64,000 bases of DNA from Natrinema sp046097095 (GTDB lineage Archaea; Halobacteriota; Halobacteria; Halobacteriales; Natrialbaceae): NCBI RefSeq assembly GCF_046097095.1, contig NZ_CP175698.1, positions 1,302,001-1,366,000 on the forward strand, in the 5' to 3' direction. Position numbers and translations under genes: made by a program. The notes beneath the pieces are model-generated. The model made no database searches and was not told the DNA's origin. It saw nothing but the letters and a program-made list of their open reading frames with translations. Of this stretch, positions 42,047 through 50,629 are shown piece by piece (position 1 is the first letter of the stretch; every line of letters begins with the position of its first letter).

Positions 42047-42904
42047 ATGGCGACCGAAACAGCAACGGCGGGAGAAACGGAGCGAGCATCGGCCGAGAAC
42101 CGCGGTACCCGGCTCTCACAGGCCCGCGCGTTCACCGTCCGAAGTCTCCGAGAGGTTCGACACAGTTGGCTCATGCTGACGTGGGTGGTCTCGTTTCCCG
42201 CGATCATGTACCTGCTCCGGGTGACGCAGGGCGGCGAGACATCGGCCGCCGCGGACGCAAGCGTCGCGCTCGGTACCGGCGTCCTCGGTGCGATGTTCGT
42301 CTGTCTGTTCGTCTTCGGAAACCAGCTTGCGACGGATCTCGAGGATCGGCGGTACGAAGCCTACCGGTCGATGCCGATCTCGCCGGTGGCCGAACTGACC
42401 GGCCGGATGGCTGCCGGGCTCGTCCTCGCCGCGGGCGCGTTTGGCGTCACGATCCTCATCGGGGTCGCGACCGGCGCGTCTTTCGGACTCCGCGGTCTCG
42501 AGTCGATACCGATCGTCCTGCTCGCGGGCGTGTCGACCTGTCTGTTCTGGATGGTCGTCGCGATCCCGTTCGTGGTCGTCGCGGGGAACAAACGCGTCGC
42601 CTCGATGGCGACGACGCTCGTTGCGGTCATGGCGTTCATCCTCACCGGCCTCAACGGAGTCGTCCCGGCGCAGTCGACGATCGACGGGCACGTGTTGAAC
42701 TACCTCCCGAACACGCTGGCGACGCGGCTGCTCGTCGCCCACCTCGTCCCGGCCGAGAGCTGGACCGCACTCGGCGTCTCGCCGCCCGCACTCCCGACCG
42801 AGCCGACGTTTCTCGCGTTGTTGGCCGTCTACACGCTGCTCGCGGTCCTCGCGGGAACGGTGCTCGTAAACAGGACGCTCTACCACCGGGGGTGGTCGGC
42901 GTGA
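42047..42904 (+). CDS. ABC-2 type transporter permease
   Basis: 285 aa from ATG 42047; the frame is open upstream, but the operators lie there. Six hydrophobic segments: WLMLTWVVSFPAIMYLL, VLGAMFVCLFVFGNQL, GLVLAAGAFGVTILIGVATG, IVLLAGVSTCLFWMVVAIPFVVV, MATTLVAVMAFILTGLNGV, LALLAVYTLLAVLAGTVLV. Between helices, LATDLEDRRYEAYRSMPISPVAELTGR is the ABC-2 coupling segment. It exports an unknown substrate (drug, lipid or peptide). Overlaps the ATPase gene by four bases (GTGA). Confidence 0.85.
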   Translation: MATETATAGETERASAENRGTRLSQARAFTVRSLREVRHSWLMLTWVVSFPAIMYLLRVTQGGETSAAADASVALGTGVLGAMFVCLFVFGNQLATDLEDRRYEAYRSMPISPVAELTGRMAAGLVLAAGAFGVTILIGVATGASFGLRGLESIPIVLLAGVSTCLFWMVVAIPFVVVAGNKRVASMATTLVAVMAFILTGLNGVVPAQSTIDGHVLNYLPNTLATRLLVAHLVPAESWTALGVSPPALPTEPTFLALLAVYTLLAVLAGTVLVNRTLYHRGWSA

Positions 42905-43815
42905 CCGACCCGATCGCGACCGCCGACGGTCTCCGCAAATCCTTCGGCGACGAAGGCGTCCTCGAGTCGGTCGATCTCACCGTCGAGGAGGGCGAACTAC
43001 TCGTCCTCATGGGACCTAACGGGGTCGGCAAGTCGGTCCTGCTGTCCTGTCTCGCCGGCAGCCAGCGGCCCTCGGCGGGCGATATCGAAGTCTTCGGCGA
43101 GCCCGCGACCGCCCGCGCGGACACCACGAGTTTCCTCTTACAGGACGCACTGGCACTCGAGAAGCTCACCGGGCGCGAGAACGTCGACTTCTACCGGCAG
43201 CTTCACCCGCAGTTCACCGACGAGTGGCGCGATCGCGTCGAGAGCCTCGGCATCGCGGACGACCTCGAGAAGTCCGTCGCGGACTACTCCGGCGGGATGG
43301 TACGGAAACTCGAGCTCGCGATCGCGGCCAGCATCGACGTGCCGCTGTATCTGTTCGACGAGCCGACGGCCGCGCTGGATCTGGCGACGATTCCGACGGT
43401 CCACGAACTGTTTCGCGAGAAGCGAGCGGCCGGGAAAACCCTCGTCGTCGCCAGCCATCGGCCGATGAACGCCGACGTGGCCGACCGACTGGCCTTCCTC
43501 GCGGACGGTCGGATCGTCGCAACGGGATCGCCAGAGGAGCTGCTGGCGTCGGTTCCACCGGTCCTCGAGACCCGCGCGGCGAACGCGAGCGCGCTCGCCG
43601 ATGGAGCCGCAGGCGAACCGTTCGCGGTGGCCGGGAACGTTCGAGCCGTCGTCCCGCCGCGATACGAGGACGCCGCCGACGATCCAGAGAGAGTTCTCGC
43701 CGACCTGGCGGCGGAGACGGGGATCGATCGGTCCGACCTATCGATCGTCGAACCGACCTACACCGACCTCTTTAATTACTACACGACCGGTATACAGACG
43801 ATGACCGCTGAGTGA
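42901..43815 (+). CDS. ABC transporter ATPase of the ABC-2 operon
   Basis: 304 aa from GTG 42901. Walker A GPNGVGKS, Q-loop near TSFLLQDA, signature YSGGMVRKLELA, Walker B LYLFDEPTAALDLA and the switch His in VVASHRPM. The C-terminal ~75 residues after ATGSPEELLASVPPV form a short extra domain seen in CcmA/DrrA-like exporters. It is the energising subunit of the permease at 42047. The next gene begins at or within its stop. Confidence 0.9.
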   Translation: MTDPIATADGLRKSFGDEGVLESVDLTVEEGELLVLMGPNGVGKSVLLSCLAGSQRPSAGDIEVFGEPATARADTTSFLLQDALALEKLTGRENVDFYRQLHPQFTDEWRDRVESLGIADDLEKSVADYSGGMVRKLELAIAASIDVPLYLFDEPTAALDLATIPTVHELFREKRAAGKTLVVASHRPMNADVADRLAFLADGRIVATGSPEELLASVPPVLETRAANASALADGAAGEPFAVAGNVRAVVPPRYEDAADDPERVLADLAAETGIDRSDLSIVEPTYTDLFNYYTTGIQTMTAE

Positions 43816-43817
43816 CG

Positions 43818-44444
43818 ATGGCTCGAGACGTCTCAGACGAGGTCGACGCGGACAGGCTCCGGACCCAGGTCGAAGAGATCAGGGGAGCGATGGGGCTCGC
43901 GTCGGACCATCCCTACTGGTGGCGGTTCTGGATCGTCGAGGGGATCTGTACCGGGGTCCTCTTTGCCGTCGTCCAGTTCTGGCTTCGCGAGGGGTTTCAG
44001 TCGTGGATCGCTGTCGCGGTCGCCGGCGTCATCGGCTGCGGGGAACTCACGAAGCGACGCCTCCGGTCGAGCTACGAACCGCCGGCCACGGGACTGCCGA
44101 GCCAACGGCGCTGGTTTCTCGCCATGCTCGCCGGGGTCGCGGTTCTGATCGCCGGGCTGCGCCCCGTCTTCGACGCGCTCGGCCCGACGAACGCGGTTCG
44201 GCTGGCGCTCGTCTCGGCCGGGGCCGTCGTCGGCGTCGGCTACGTCCTCATGGGCCAACTGCTTGCCGCGTACGATATCAGGGCCGCCGACCGGTACGCG
44301 TTCATCGGTGGCGGTGCGTGGATCATGGCCCTCTCGGCGGTGATTCCGTACGTCCCCGCCCTCGAGGGCTGGGAGTACGCTGCGCTCGGAACGGGGATCG
44401 CACTGCACCACGTCGCTACCTACGTCGCACTCTCACACCACTGA
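43818..44444 (+). CDS. Multi-helix membrane protein of the ABC-2 operon
   Basis: 208 aa from ATG 43818 (a GTG at 43812, overlapping the ATPase stop, is the alternative). Acidic lead with LRTQVEEIRGAMGL, then a FWIVEGICTGVLFAVVQFW helix, IAVAVAGVIGCGELTK, FLAMLAGVAVLIAGLRPVF, VRLALVSAGAVVGVGYVLMGQLLA and a C-terminal pair ending YAALGTGIALHHVATYVAL: about five or six helices. It is likely an accessory or regulatory membrane subunit of the exporter. No family named. Confidence 0.75.
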   Translation: MARDVSDEVDADRLRTQVEEIRGAMGLASDHPYWWRFWIVEGICTGVLFAVVQFWLREGFQSWIAVAVAGVIGCGELTKRRLRSSYEPPATGLPSQRRWFLAMLAGVAVLIAGLRPVFDALGPTNAVRLALVSAGAVVGVGYVLMGQLLAAYDIRAADRYAFIGGGAWIMALSAVIPYVPALEGWEYAALGTGIALHHVATYVALSHH

Positions 44445-44445
44445 C

Positions 44446-44835
44446 ATGGAATTCGACAAACTCGTCCACCAACCGACTCGGCTCCGCATCTTCGCCCACC
44501 TCTACGCACACGGCGCGACGGCGTTTACCGACCTCACGTCGGCTCTCGAGGTGACCGAAGGGAACCTCGCCAGTCATATCGACCGTATGGAAGACGCCGA
44601 TTGCGTCGCCGTCGAGAAGGCGTTCGTCGACGGGACGCCACAGACGACGTACCGACTCACCGAGCGCGGCGAAGACCTCTTCGAGGACCACGTCCGGACG
44701 CTCGAATCGCTCATCGACGGCCTCGAGACCGATTCGTCGCCGGAGTCGGACGCCGAGTCGGCGTCCGATACCGAACCGATTCCGGACCGAAACGCCGATT
44801 CGACTCTCGGCCCGGGTCCGGACCCGACCGCGTGA
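44446..44835 (+). CDS. Winged-helix transcriptional regulator of the ABC-2 operon
   Basis: 129 aa, one base after the preceding gene. Full PF13601-type wHTH: LVHQPTRLRIFAHLYAHGATAFTDLTSALEV in the first half, recognition helix TEGNLASHIDRMEDADCV, wing VDGTPQTTYRLTERGEDLFEDH, then a dimerisation helix and a disordered acidic Ser/Asp tail (~95-129). Last gene of a four-gene operon headed by TTTGCA palindromes, so autoregulation in the manner of a local repressor is expected. The relative at 2-226 shares its core. Confidence 0.88.
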   Translation: MEFDKLVHQPTRLRIFAHLYAHGATAFTDLTSALEVTEGNLASHIDRMEDADCVAVEKAFVDGTPQTTYRLTERGEDLFEDHVRTLESLIDGLETDSSPESDAESASDTEPIPDRNADSTLGPGPDPTA

Positions 44836-44878
44836 TCCGGGTGCGTGGTTTTTACTCGCCGGCTTTCGAAAGCGGCAT

Positions 44879-45454
44879 ATGAACAAGACGGACGCGGGCG
44901 ACGTTCCCGAACCCGACGATGCGACGCTCCGTTCCGGCGTCGTCACGATCTCGTCCGACCGATCGCTCGAGGATGATCCGGCCGGCGAAGCCGTCACCGC
45001 GGCGCTCGAGGAGGCGGGACACGAGATCGCGGTGCGAGAACACGTCAGGGCCGACCACGATCGGGTACAGTCGATCGTCTCGCGCCAGATCGACCGCGAC
45101 GATGTCGACATCGTGATCACCGCCGGCGCGACGGGCATCGAACCCGGCGACGTGACCGTCAAAGCCGTCAAACCGCTGTTGGAAAAAGAGCTCACGTCCT
45201 TTGGCGACCTGTTTACCGCACTGGCCTACGAGCGGCTCGGCACGCGAGTCGTCACCGCACGGAGCCTCGCGGGCGTCGCTAAAGGGAGAGGAACACCGGT
45301 CTTCTGTCTCCCCGGTGTCGCCGACGTGGCGCGTATCGGACTCGAGGAGATCGTTCTGTCGGAGGCGGTCGCAATCGTGGACCTCGCGCGAGCGGACGAC
45401 CTTGATGCCGACGAAGGCGGGACGGAAACCGACGCGGCGAACGGGGGTGTCTAA
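44879..45454 (+). CDS. moaB: MoaB/MogA-family molybdenum cofactor biosynthesis protein
   Basis: 191 aa, MPT-binding fold: SGVVTISSDRSLEDDPAGEAVTAALEEAGHEI in part, VDIVITAGATGIEPGDVTVKAVKPLLEKEL and SLAGVAKGRGTPVFCLPG. The usual GGTGITPRDVT reads GATGIEPGDVT here, a modest change in the pterin loop. It adenylylates molybdopterin or binds a precursor in molybdenum or tungsten cofactor synthesis. Acidic C-terminal tail of ~20 residues. One base before the start of the next gene, so an operon is likely. The symbol is by family; MoaB and MogA are not separated. Confidence 0.82.
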   Translation: MNKTDAGDVPEPDDATLRSGVVTISSDRSLEDDPAGEAVTAALEEAGHEIAVREHVRADHDRVQSIVSRQIDRDDVDIVITAGATGIEPGDVTVKAVKPLLEKELTSFGDLFTALAYERLGTRVVTARSLAGVAKGRGTPVFCLPGVADVARIGLEEIVLSEAVAIVDLARADDLDADEGGTETDAANGGV

Positions 45455-45455
45455 C

Positions 45456-46202
45456 GTGGATGGCGACGGCGGCGGTGACGGAACCGATCGCGTCGACAAG
45501 GAGACCGTCCGTGAACGCGTCTGGGACGATCTCGAGGAGAGCGGCGAGGCACGATTTCCGTTCCCGCCACACGGCCGCATTCCGAACGTCGCCGGCGCGG
45601 ACGCGGCCGCCGATCGACTGGCCGAACAGCCCGAATGGGAGGCGGCGACAGCAATCAAGGCGAACCCCGACGCGCCGCAACTACCCGTCAGGCGGACGGC
45701 GTTACGCGAGGGGAAGACCGTCTACATGGCCGTCCCGCGGCTCCGCGACGAGGCATGTTTCCTCAAACTCGACCCAGACGAACTCGAGGACTACGACGCG
45801 GCGACGACCGTTTCCGGCTCGTCCGAGCACGGCGAGCAAGTGAGACCGGACGAGGTCGATCGAGTCGATCTGATCGTCTCCGGCAGCGTCGGCGTTACGG
45901 AAGACGGTGGCCGAATCGGCAAAGGCGAAGGTTACAGCGACCTCGAGTACGCCGTCCTCCGCGAGCTCGGCCTGGTCAACGATTCGACGACGGTCGCGAC
46001 GACGGTCCACGAGCGCCAGCTGATCGACGAACCAGTGACAATCGGCGCACACGACGTCTCGATGGATCTCGTCGTCACGTCCGAGCGAGTGCTCCGACCC
46101 GACGAGAGCGAACAGCCGGACGGCATCGACTGGGAACTCCTCGAGGACGAGCGGCTCGCGGAGATTCCGGTGTTGCAGCGGCTCGCGGAGCAAGAGCGGT
46201 AG
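45456..46202 (+). CDS. 5-formyltetrahydrofolate cyclo-ligase family protein
   Basis: 248 aa from GTG 45456, which starts just after the moaB stop. Family elements: VRERVWDDLEESGEARFPFPPHGRIPNVAGADAAADRL in part, GKTVYMAVPRL, VDLIVSGSVGVTEDGGRIGKGEGYSDLEYAVL. The GKGEGYSDLE block is the ATP/folate-binding signature. The first third is longer than in bacterial enzymes, as is usual for the archaeal form. It may convert 5-formyl-folate, or the archaeal pterin analogue. Its pairing with MoaB is unexpected but suggests a pterin theme. Confidence 0.8.
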   Translation: MDGDGGGDGTDRVDKETVRERVWDDLEESGEARFPFPPHGRIPNVAGADAAADRLAEQPEWEAATAIKANPDAPQLPVRRTALREGKTVYMAVPRLRDEACFLKLDPDELEDYDAATTVSGSSEHGEQVRPDEVDRVDLIVSGSVGVTEDGGRIGKGEGYSDLEYAVLRELGLVNDSTTVATTVHERQLIDEPVTIGAHDVSMDLVVTSERVLRPDESEQPDGIDWELLEDERLAEIPVLQRLAEQER

Positions 46203-46659
46203 TAACGCAGTGGCCGACGATCGATCGGTGTCCGAGACGAAGTCGAGTAGTTCTACCCCCGGGACGCGGCGAACCCGCCGCGCCCCGAATGCCAGAATTC
46301 CAGGGTGTGACGCGGGCCGGTGGGGCGGGCCCCCGCCAGCGAGAATCGGTTGGCAGTGGTGGGGAAAGGGTGCTGTGGTGGGGTTGCTGGAAGTCGCGGG
46401 AACAGGTGGTGGGTGCCATCGGTGGGGTCTGCCCGTCGACCTCCAATAATGTCTATGGGCGAACGTCACTTGAACGGGGGTGATGGTATACCGGCCTTAC
46501 GCCGAATTCTGCCGAATTCACTACGGATTTACGCCGCCGATATCGGCCACGAGAAAGTTTACGCATCGGTCACGGGGCGCGCTCCCGAGCCCGTTGCTAT
46601 CAAACTCGTGCATAAGGTAAGTAATACGGCGTTAAGGCGGTCGCGCTCGGACGACGGCG
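46203..46659. other. Intergenic G-rich region with hairpin
   Basis: 457 bases between convergent genes and without a convincing ORF. It has a stable hairpin CGCGGCG-AACC-CGCCGCG at 46265-46282 just after the cyclo-ligase gene, and from ~46315 to 46430 a strongly G-biased plus strand (GGTGGGGCGGG, GTGGGGAAAGGG, GGTGGGG, CGCGGG, GGTGGGTG). I looked for SRP and RNase P RNA motifs in both strands and did not find them. It could fold as a G-quadruplex or an unrecognised RNA. Confidence 0.45.
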
Positions 46660-46992
46660 TCAGCCGACGAGTTCGTCGGCAACGACGCTCGCGTCCATCA
46701 ACTGCGGATCGATCGCGAGATCGAGTTGGCCCTTGACGAATTCGGGAGCCGTCTTGCGGGCGTAGACGACGGTCCGCACGTCGTCGTTTAGATCACAGAC
46801 GATCGGGATCGTCGTCGCCTGACCGATGTCGGTCAGGACGTACAGATCGGCGGCGACGATGCCCGCCTCCTCGAGTTGCGGTCTCGAGACGACGCCGTCG
46901 ACGCGCGTGACGTCGACGCCCTCGGCCTCGAGGGCATCGCCGATACCGTCCTCGTCGGGGCCGGCGACGACCGCGGTCGTAGCGGAACTCAT
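46660..46992 (-). CDS. Small haloarchaeal protein of the pyrG-guaAB operon
   Basis: 110 aa from ATG 46992, overlapping the guaAB stop by four bases. Alpha/beta pattern: TAVVAGPDEDGIGDALEAEGVDVTRVDGV in part, LEEAGIVAADLYVLTDIGQATTIPIVCDLN, VVYARKTAPEFVKGQLDLAID. It looks like a small Rossmann-type domain without a clear nucleotide loop. The coupling to GMP and CTP synthase genes points to nucleotide metabolism or its regulation, but no activity is known to me. Confidence 0.78.
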   Translation of the reverse strand: MSSATTAVVAGPDEDGIGDALEAEGVDVTRVDGVVSRPQLEEAGIVAADLYVLTDIGQATTIPIVCDLNDDVRTVVYARKTAPEFVKGQLDLAIDPQLMDASVVADELVG

Positions 46993-47906
46993 TCGTACTC
47001 GATGGTCGCAGGCGGTTTGTGGGTCACGTCGTAGACGACGCGGGCGACGTTGTCGTTCTGGCCGGTGATGCGCGACTGGATGCGCTGGAGGGTGTCCCAG
47101 TCGATCTCCTGAGCGCGGGCGGTCATCCCGTCGCGAGACTCGACCGAGCGCACGGAGACGACCCAGCCGTGGACCCGGTTGTCGCCCTTGACGCCCGTGG
47201 CCTTGCCGATCACGGCTGCAAGGGCCTGCCAGGGCTCGTACTCCTCGAGTTCCTCCTCGACGACGTGACACGAGTGGCGGGCAACCTCGAGTTTCTCCTC
47301 GGTGACCTCGCCGATCACGCGCACTGCGAGACCGGGGCCAGGGAACGGCATCCGCTCGGCGACGATTTCGTCTAAGCCGAGGTTGCGGGCGACCTCGCGG
47401 ACCTCGTCCTTGTAGAGGTCCCGGACCGGTTCGACGATCCCGTCGAAGTCCACCACATCGGGCAGGCCGCCGACGTTGTGATGGGACTTGATCCCGCCCT
47501 CGCTCTCGATGCGGTCGGGGTAGATCGTTCCCTGGACGAGGTAGTCGGCGTCCGCGTCTGTGGCCTCGCGCTCGAACTCGCGGATGAACTGCTCGCCGAT
47601 GACTTCGCGTTTTTCCTCAGGGTCCGTCACGTCAGCGAGGGCCTCGAGGAAGCGATCCTTCGCGTCGACGATCCGCAGCGACTCCATGTAGTCGAACGTC
47701 TCGCGGATCTGGTCGGTCTCGCCTTTCCGCATCAGGCCGGTGTCGACGTAGACCGGCGTCAGGCGGTCGCCGATGGCCTCGTAAGCCAGCGCGGCGGCGA
47801 CCGACGAGTCCACGCCGCCCGAGAGGGCGATGACGGCGTTGGCGTCGCCGATTTCGGTCTCGATCTCTGCGACTGCGTCGGGGACGAACGTTTCGGTGTC
47901 TACCAT
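46989..47906 (-). CDS. guaAB: GMP synthase subunit B (ATP pyrophosphatase)
   Basis: 305 aa with the PP-loop ALSGGVDSSVAAALAYEAIG (residues ~29-48), then VDTGLMRKGETDQI, YLVQGTIYPDRIESEGG, IKSHHNVGGLPD and the C-terminal ITGQNDNVARVVYDVTHKPPATIEYE, all GMP synthetase. The glutaminase domain is not fused: archaea carry it as a separate GuaAA, not in this window. Converts XMP to GMP. Its ATG overlaps the pyrG stop by one base (TGATG), so it is translated in coupling with pyrG. Confidence 0.93.
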   Translation of the reverse strand: MVDTETFVPDAVAEIETEIGDANAVIALSGGVDSSVAAALAYEAIGDRLTPVYVDTGLMRKGETDQIRETFDYMESLRIVDAKDRFLEALADVTDPEEKREVIGEQFIREFEREATDADADYLVQGTIYPDRIESEGGIKSHHNVGGLPDVVDFDGIVEPVRDLYKDEVREVARNLGLDEIVAERMPFPGPGLAVRVIGEVTEEKLEVARHSCHVVEEELEEYEPWQALAAVIGKATGVKGDNRVHGWVVSVRSVESRDGMTARAQEIDWDTLQRIQSRITGQNDNVARVVYDVTHKPPATIEYE

Positions 47907-49597
47907 CAGTGGGTGACCTCCGTTTCGGTGTCGGTATCGGTATCCGCGTCGGCGGATTCAGGTTCGGCTCCGCCGTCGACCTGCCCGAGAACGGCCTCGA
48001 CCAGCCCCAGGAACGGCGGACTCGGCTGACCGGGCCGTGACGTGTACTCGGGGTGGAACTGCGTCCCGAAGAAGAATGGGTGGTCCTCGAGCTCGAGGAT
48101 CTCCATTCGGTTGCCGGCCGTGCCGGAGAACTCCAGCGGCTCGTCTTCGAACTGATCGAAGTACTCGGGGTTGACCTCGTAGCGGTGGCGGTGGCGCTCC
48201 GAACACGAGGTGTCGCCGTAGAGGTCGTAGGCCAGCGTCTGGGGCTCGATCACGGTCGTATGCTCGCCCAGGCGCATCGTCCCGCCCATGTCCTCGACCT
48301 CGTACTGCTCGGGCAGAATGTCGATGACCGGATGGGGCGTGTCCGCCTCCATCTCGGCGGAGTGGGCGTCCTCGAGACCGAGTACGTTCCGGGCGTACTC
48401 GACGACGGCCATCTGGAAGCCAAGACAGAGCCCGAGGAACGGAACGCCGTTCTCGCGGGCGTACTGAACTGCGCGGATCTTGCCTTCGGAGCCGCGCATG
48501 CCGAAGCCGCCGGGGACGATGACGCCGTCCATGTCCGCGAGCTGGCCGTCGTGACCGGCGCTCAGCTCGTCGGCCGCGACCCAGTGGACGTTCACGTCGA
48601 CGCCGACCTCGAAGCCGGCGTGTTTGAGCGACTCGTGAATCGACATGTAGGCGTCCTCGAGGTCGTACTTGCCGACCAGCGCGATGTCGACTGCGCCGTT
48701 TTTCTCGGTGGTGACGATCTCCCGCCACTCGTTGGCCCGCTCGCCTTCGGGCAGCGCCTCGTCGGCCAGCCCGAAGTGCTCCAAGACGTACTGGTCTAAC
48801 CCCTCCTCTTCGACCATCAGCGGGACGTGGTAGACGTCCTCGACGTCGGGGTTCGAGAACACCGCCTCGGTCGGGATGTCACAGAACAGTGCGATCTTCT
48901 CTTTGGTCTCGGGGTCGAGTCGGTCCTCACACCGACCCACGATCACGTCGGGTTGGAGCCCGATCGAGCGGACCTCCTTGACCGAGTGCTGGGTCGGTTT
49001 GGTCTTTTGCTCGCCGTTTTTCGAGTACGGGACGAGTGTGACGTGGGTAAAGAGGACGTTCTCCTCGGGCTCTTCGTGGGCGAACTGTCGCAACGCCTCG
49101 AGGTAGGGCATTCCCTCGATGTCACCGACGGTGCCGCCGACTTCGATGATACAGACGTCGGTGCCTTCGGCGGCCTCGCGGATGCGCCGCTTGATGTCGT
49201 CGGTGATGTGCGGGATGATCTGGACGGTCTTCCCCAGATAGTCTCCCGCGCGTTCCTTCTCGATGACGTGCTGGTAGGTCTTGCCCGTCGTGATGTTGTG
49301 ATCCGAGGTCATGTCGATGTCGAGGAACCGCTCGTAGTTCCCCAGATCGAGGTCGACCTCGCCCCCGTCCTCTAAGACGTAGACTTCCCCGTGCTGGTAG
49401 GGGTTCATCGTTCCCGCGTCGACGTTGAGATACGGATCGATCTTCACCGCGGTGACGTCGAACCCGGCATTTTTGAGGAGCCGGCCGGTGCTCGCGGCCG
49501 TGATCCCCTTGCCGAGTCCCGACATGACGCCGCCGGTGACGAAGATGAACTTGTTCCCCAGCGAGGGGTCATAATGAGTGTCCGATTCCGTCGGCAT
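47906..49597 (-). CDS. pyrG: CTP synthase
   Basis: 563 aa from ATG 49597; the 15-residue extension to 49642 is discarded. N-terminal amidoligase domain begins KFIFVTGGVMSGLGKGITAASTG in part (P-loop), with KIDPYLNVDAGTMNPYQHGEV and EVGGTVGDIE. The C-terminal glutamine amidotransferase has the nucleophile Cys in FLGLCLGFQ and the His-Glu pair in QFHPEY. Makes CTP from UTP and glutamine. First gene of an operon with guaAB and the 46660 gene. Confidence 0.96.
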   Translation of the reverse strand: MPTESDTHYDPSLGNKFIFVTGGVMSGLGKGITAASTGRLLKNAGFDVTAVKIDPYLNVDAGTMNPYQHGEVYVLEDGGEVDLDLGNYERFLDIDMTSDHNITTGKTYQHVIEKERAGDYLGKTVQIIPHITDDIKRRIREAAEGTDVCIIEVGGTVGDIEGMPYLEALRQFAHEEPEENVLFTHVTLVPYSKNGEQKTKPTQHSVKEVRSIGLQPDVIVGRCEDRLDPETKEKIALFCDIPTEAVFSNPDVEDVYHVPLMVEEEGLDQYVLEHFGLADEALPEGERANEWREIVTTEKNGAVDIALVGKYDLEDAYMSIHESLKHAGFEVGVDVNVHWVAADELSAGHDGQLADMDGVIVPGGFGMRGSEGKIRAVQYARENGVPFLGLCLGFQMAVVEYARNVLGLEDAHSAEMEADTPHPVIDILPEQYEVEDMGGTMRLGEHTTVIEPQTLAYDLYGDTSCSERHRHRYEVNPEYFDQFEDEPLEFSGTAGNRMEILELEDHPFFFGTQFHPEYTSRPGQPSPPFLGLVEAVLGQVDGGAEPESADADTDTDTETEVTH

Positions 49598-49752
49598 ACC
49601 GAGTGTGCGCGCGACCGCCTGAAAACGATTTCGGGACCGCACTGCCTCCGACAGGCGTTGTCATTCATCGGCGGTGCGCTCGCCGTTCGGTGTCCGCTTT
49701 GCAGGCCTGTGTCCGTCCGAGCGAAGACGGTGTTCCCCGGACGGGTACGTCC

Positions 49753-50178
49753 CTAGGGCTCTTCGTCCATCGATTCCTTGCCGTAGGGTTCGTCGTCCTG
49801 CGACGCCTTCCCCTCGGCTTCCTCTTCTTCGACCTCGAGGTCCTGCACCTCGACGATCTCGGCCTGTGCGATGTTTTCGATCCCCCCGCCCATGCGCAAC
49901 TGAATCGTCTGCCCGGGGAGGTCCGGATCGTCCGCGTCGGTCGGCTCCTTCGGGACGGAGACGGCGGTGACCCCGTCGATCGTGACGGAACGGCGCTCGA
50001 TCGGATCGTCCTCGTACTCGATGGTATCCCACGTCTCAATGTCGAGTTCGTCCATGTCTTTCCCGAAGTAGTCTTCCGACTCCGGATTCACCGCGTCCTC
50101 GGTCTGGGACTCGCCGGTCGTCCTATTGTCGTCGAACTGGACCTCCTCGTGTTTGTACTGTCGGAGCTGTACAAGCAT
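49753..50178 (-). CDS. Acidic haloarchaeal protein of unknown function
   Basis: 141 aa from ATG 50178. It begins VQLRQYKHEEVQFDDNRTTG, then YFGKDMDELDIETWDTIEYEDDPIERRSVTIDG (in part), TDADDPDLPGQTIQLRMGGGIENIAQAEIVEVQDLEVEE in part and a very acidic tail. The central part could be a small beta fold. No metal or nucleotide motif. Haloarchaea carry similar genes; function unknown. It lies upstream of pyrG on the same strand but ~155 bases away. Confidence 0.6.
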   Translation of the reverse strand: MLVQLRQYKHEEVQFDDNRTTGESQTEDAVNPESEDYFGKDMDELDIETWDTIEYEDDPIERRSVTIDGVTAVSVPKEPTDADDPDLPGQTIQLRMGGGIENIAQAEIVEVQDLEVEEEEAEGKASQDDEPYGKESMDEEP

Positions 50179-50629
50179 ACAGAACCCACCACGAGTAGCA
50201 TGGTAATCCTTACAGGGGACATCGCAAGGTCGGCACCGAAAAGGATTCTCGCCCGTGGCCTCGAGCATGACCGATTCCCGCGCCACCGTCGACGGCCGCG
50301 ACCTCGAGGCGATCTGGACCGACGACGCACCCGAAACCAAATGGCCGACCGGGAACGAGGGCTGTCTGTACTAGGGACCGACGCCGGCGAAACGCGAGGG
50401 GTGAGTAGGGCGAAGACCTCGATACGGCGAGCGATGACGGATGGAGCCGCGAGCCAACGGGGACGAACCGCGGGCCTCTCACCAGTCAACGACGACTACG
50501 AAGAAGAAAGCGCGTTCTGCTATCGTGGCAACAGGGCATCTCCACGTCCTCCCCACTCGATTCGCTCACCCCTGCGGTCGTTCGCTCATCCCTCGCACGA
50601 GGTTGTGCCGCGGTTCACTGACTCACGGC
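50179..50629. other. Intergenic between infB and the acidic gene; possible 35-codon ORF
   Basis: 451 bases. A 35-codon frame at 50267-50374 (plus strand, ATG to TAG) reads TDSRATVDGRDLEAIWTDDA then PETKWPTGNEG, with protein-like composition, and may be a tiny gene or an N-terminal remnant. The rest (50400-50629) has no gene; it includes the TCGTTCGCTCAT type of degenerate haloarchaeal spacer sequence. No tRNA or terminator found. Confidence 0.35.

Noticed and set aside
42001..43815. Long plus-strand frame running from the permease region into the ATPase gene
   Set aside because: Its first ~300 codons are the wrong frame for the permease; only the part from GTG 42901 is real.
46300..46440. 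SRP RNA or RNase P RNA
   Set aside because: Neither the conserved SRP GGAAGG..AGCAG loop nor RNase P core elements could be found on either strand.
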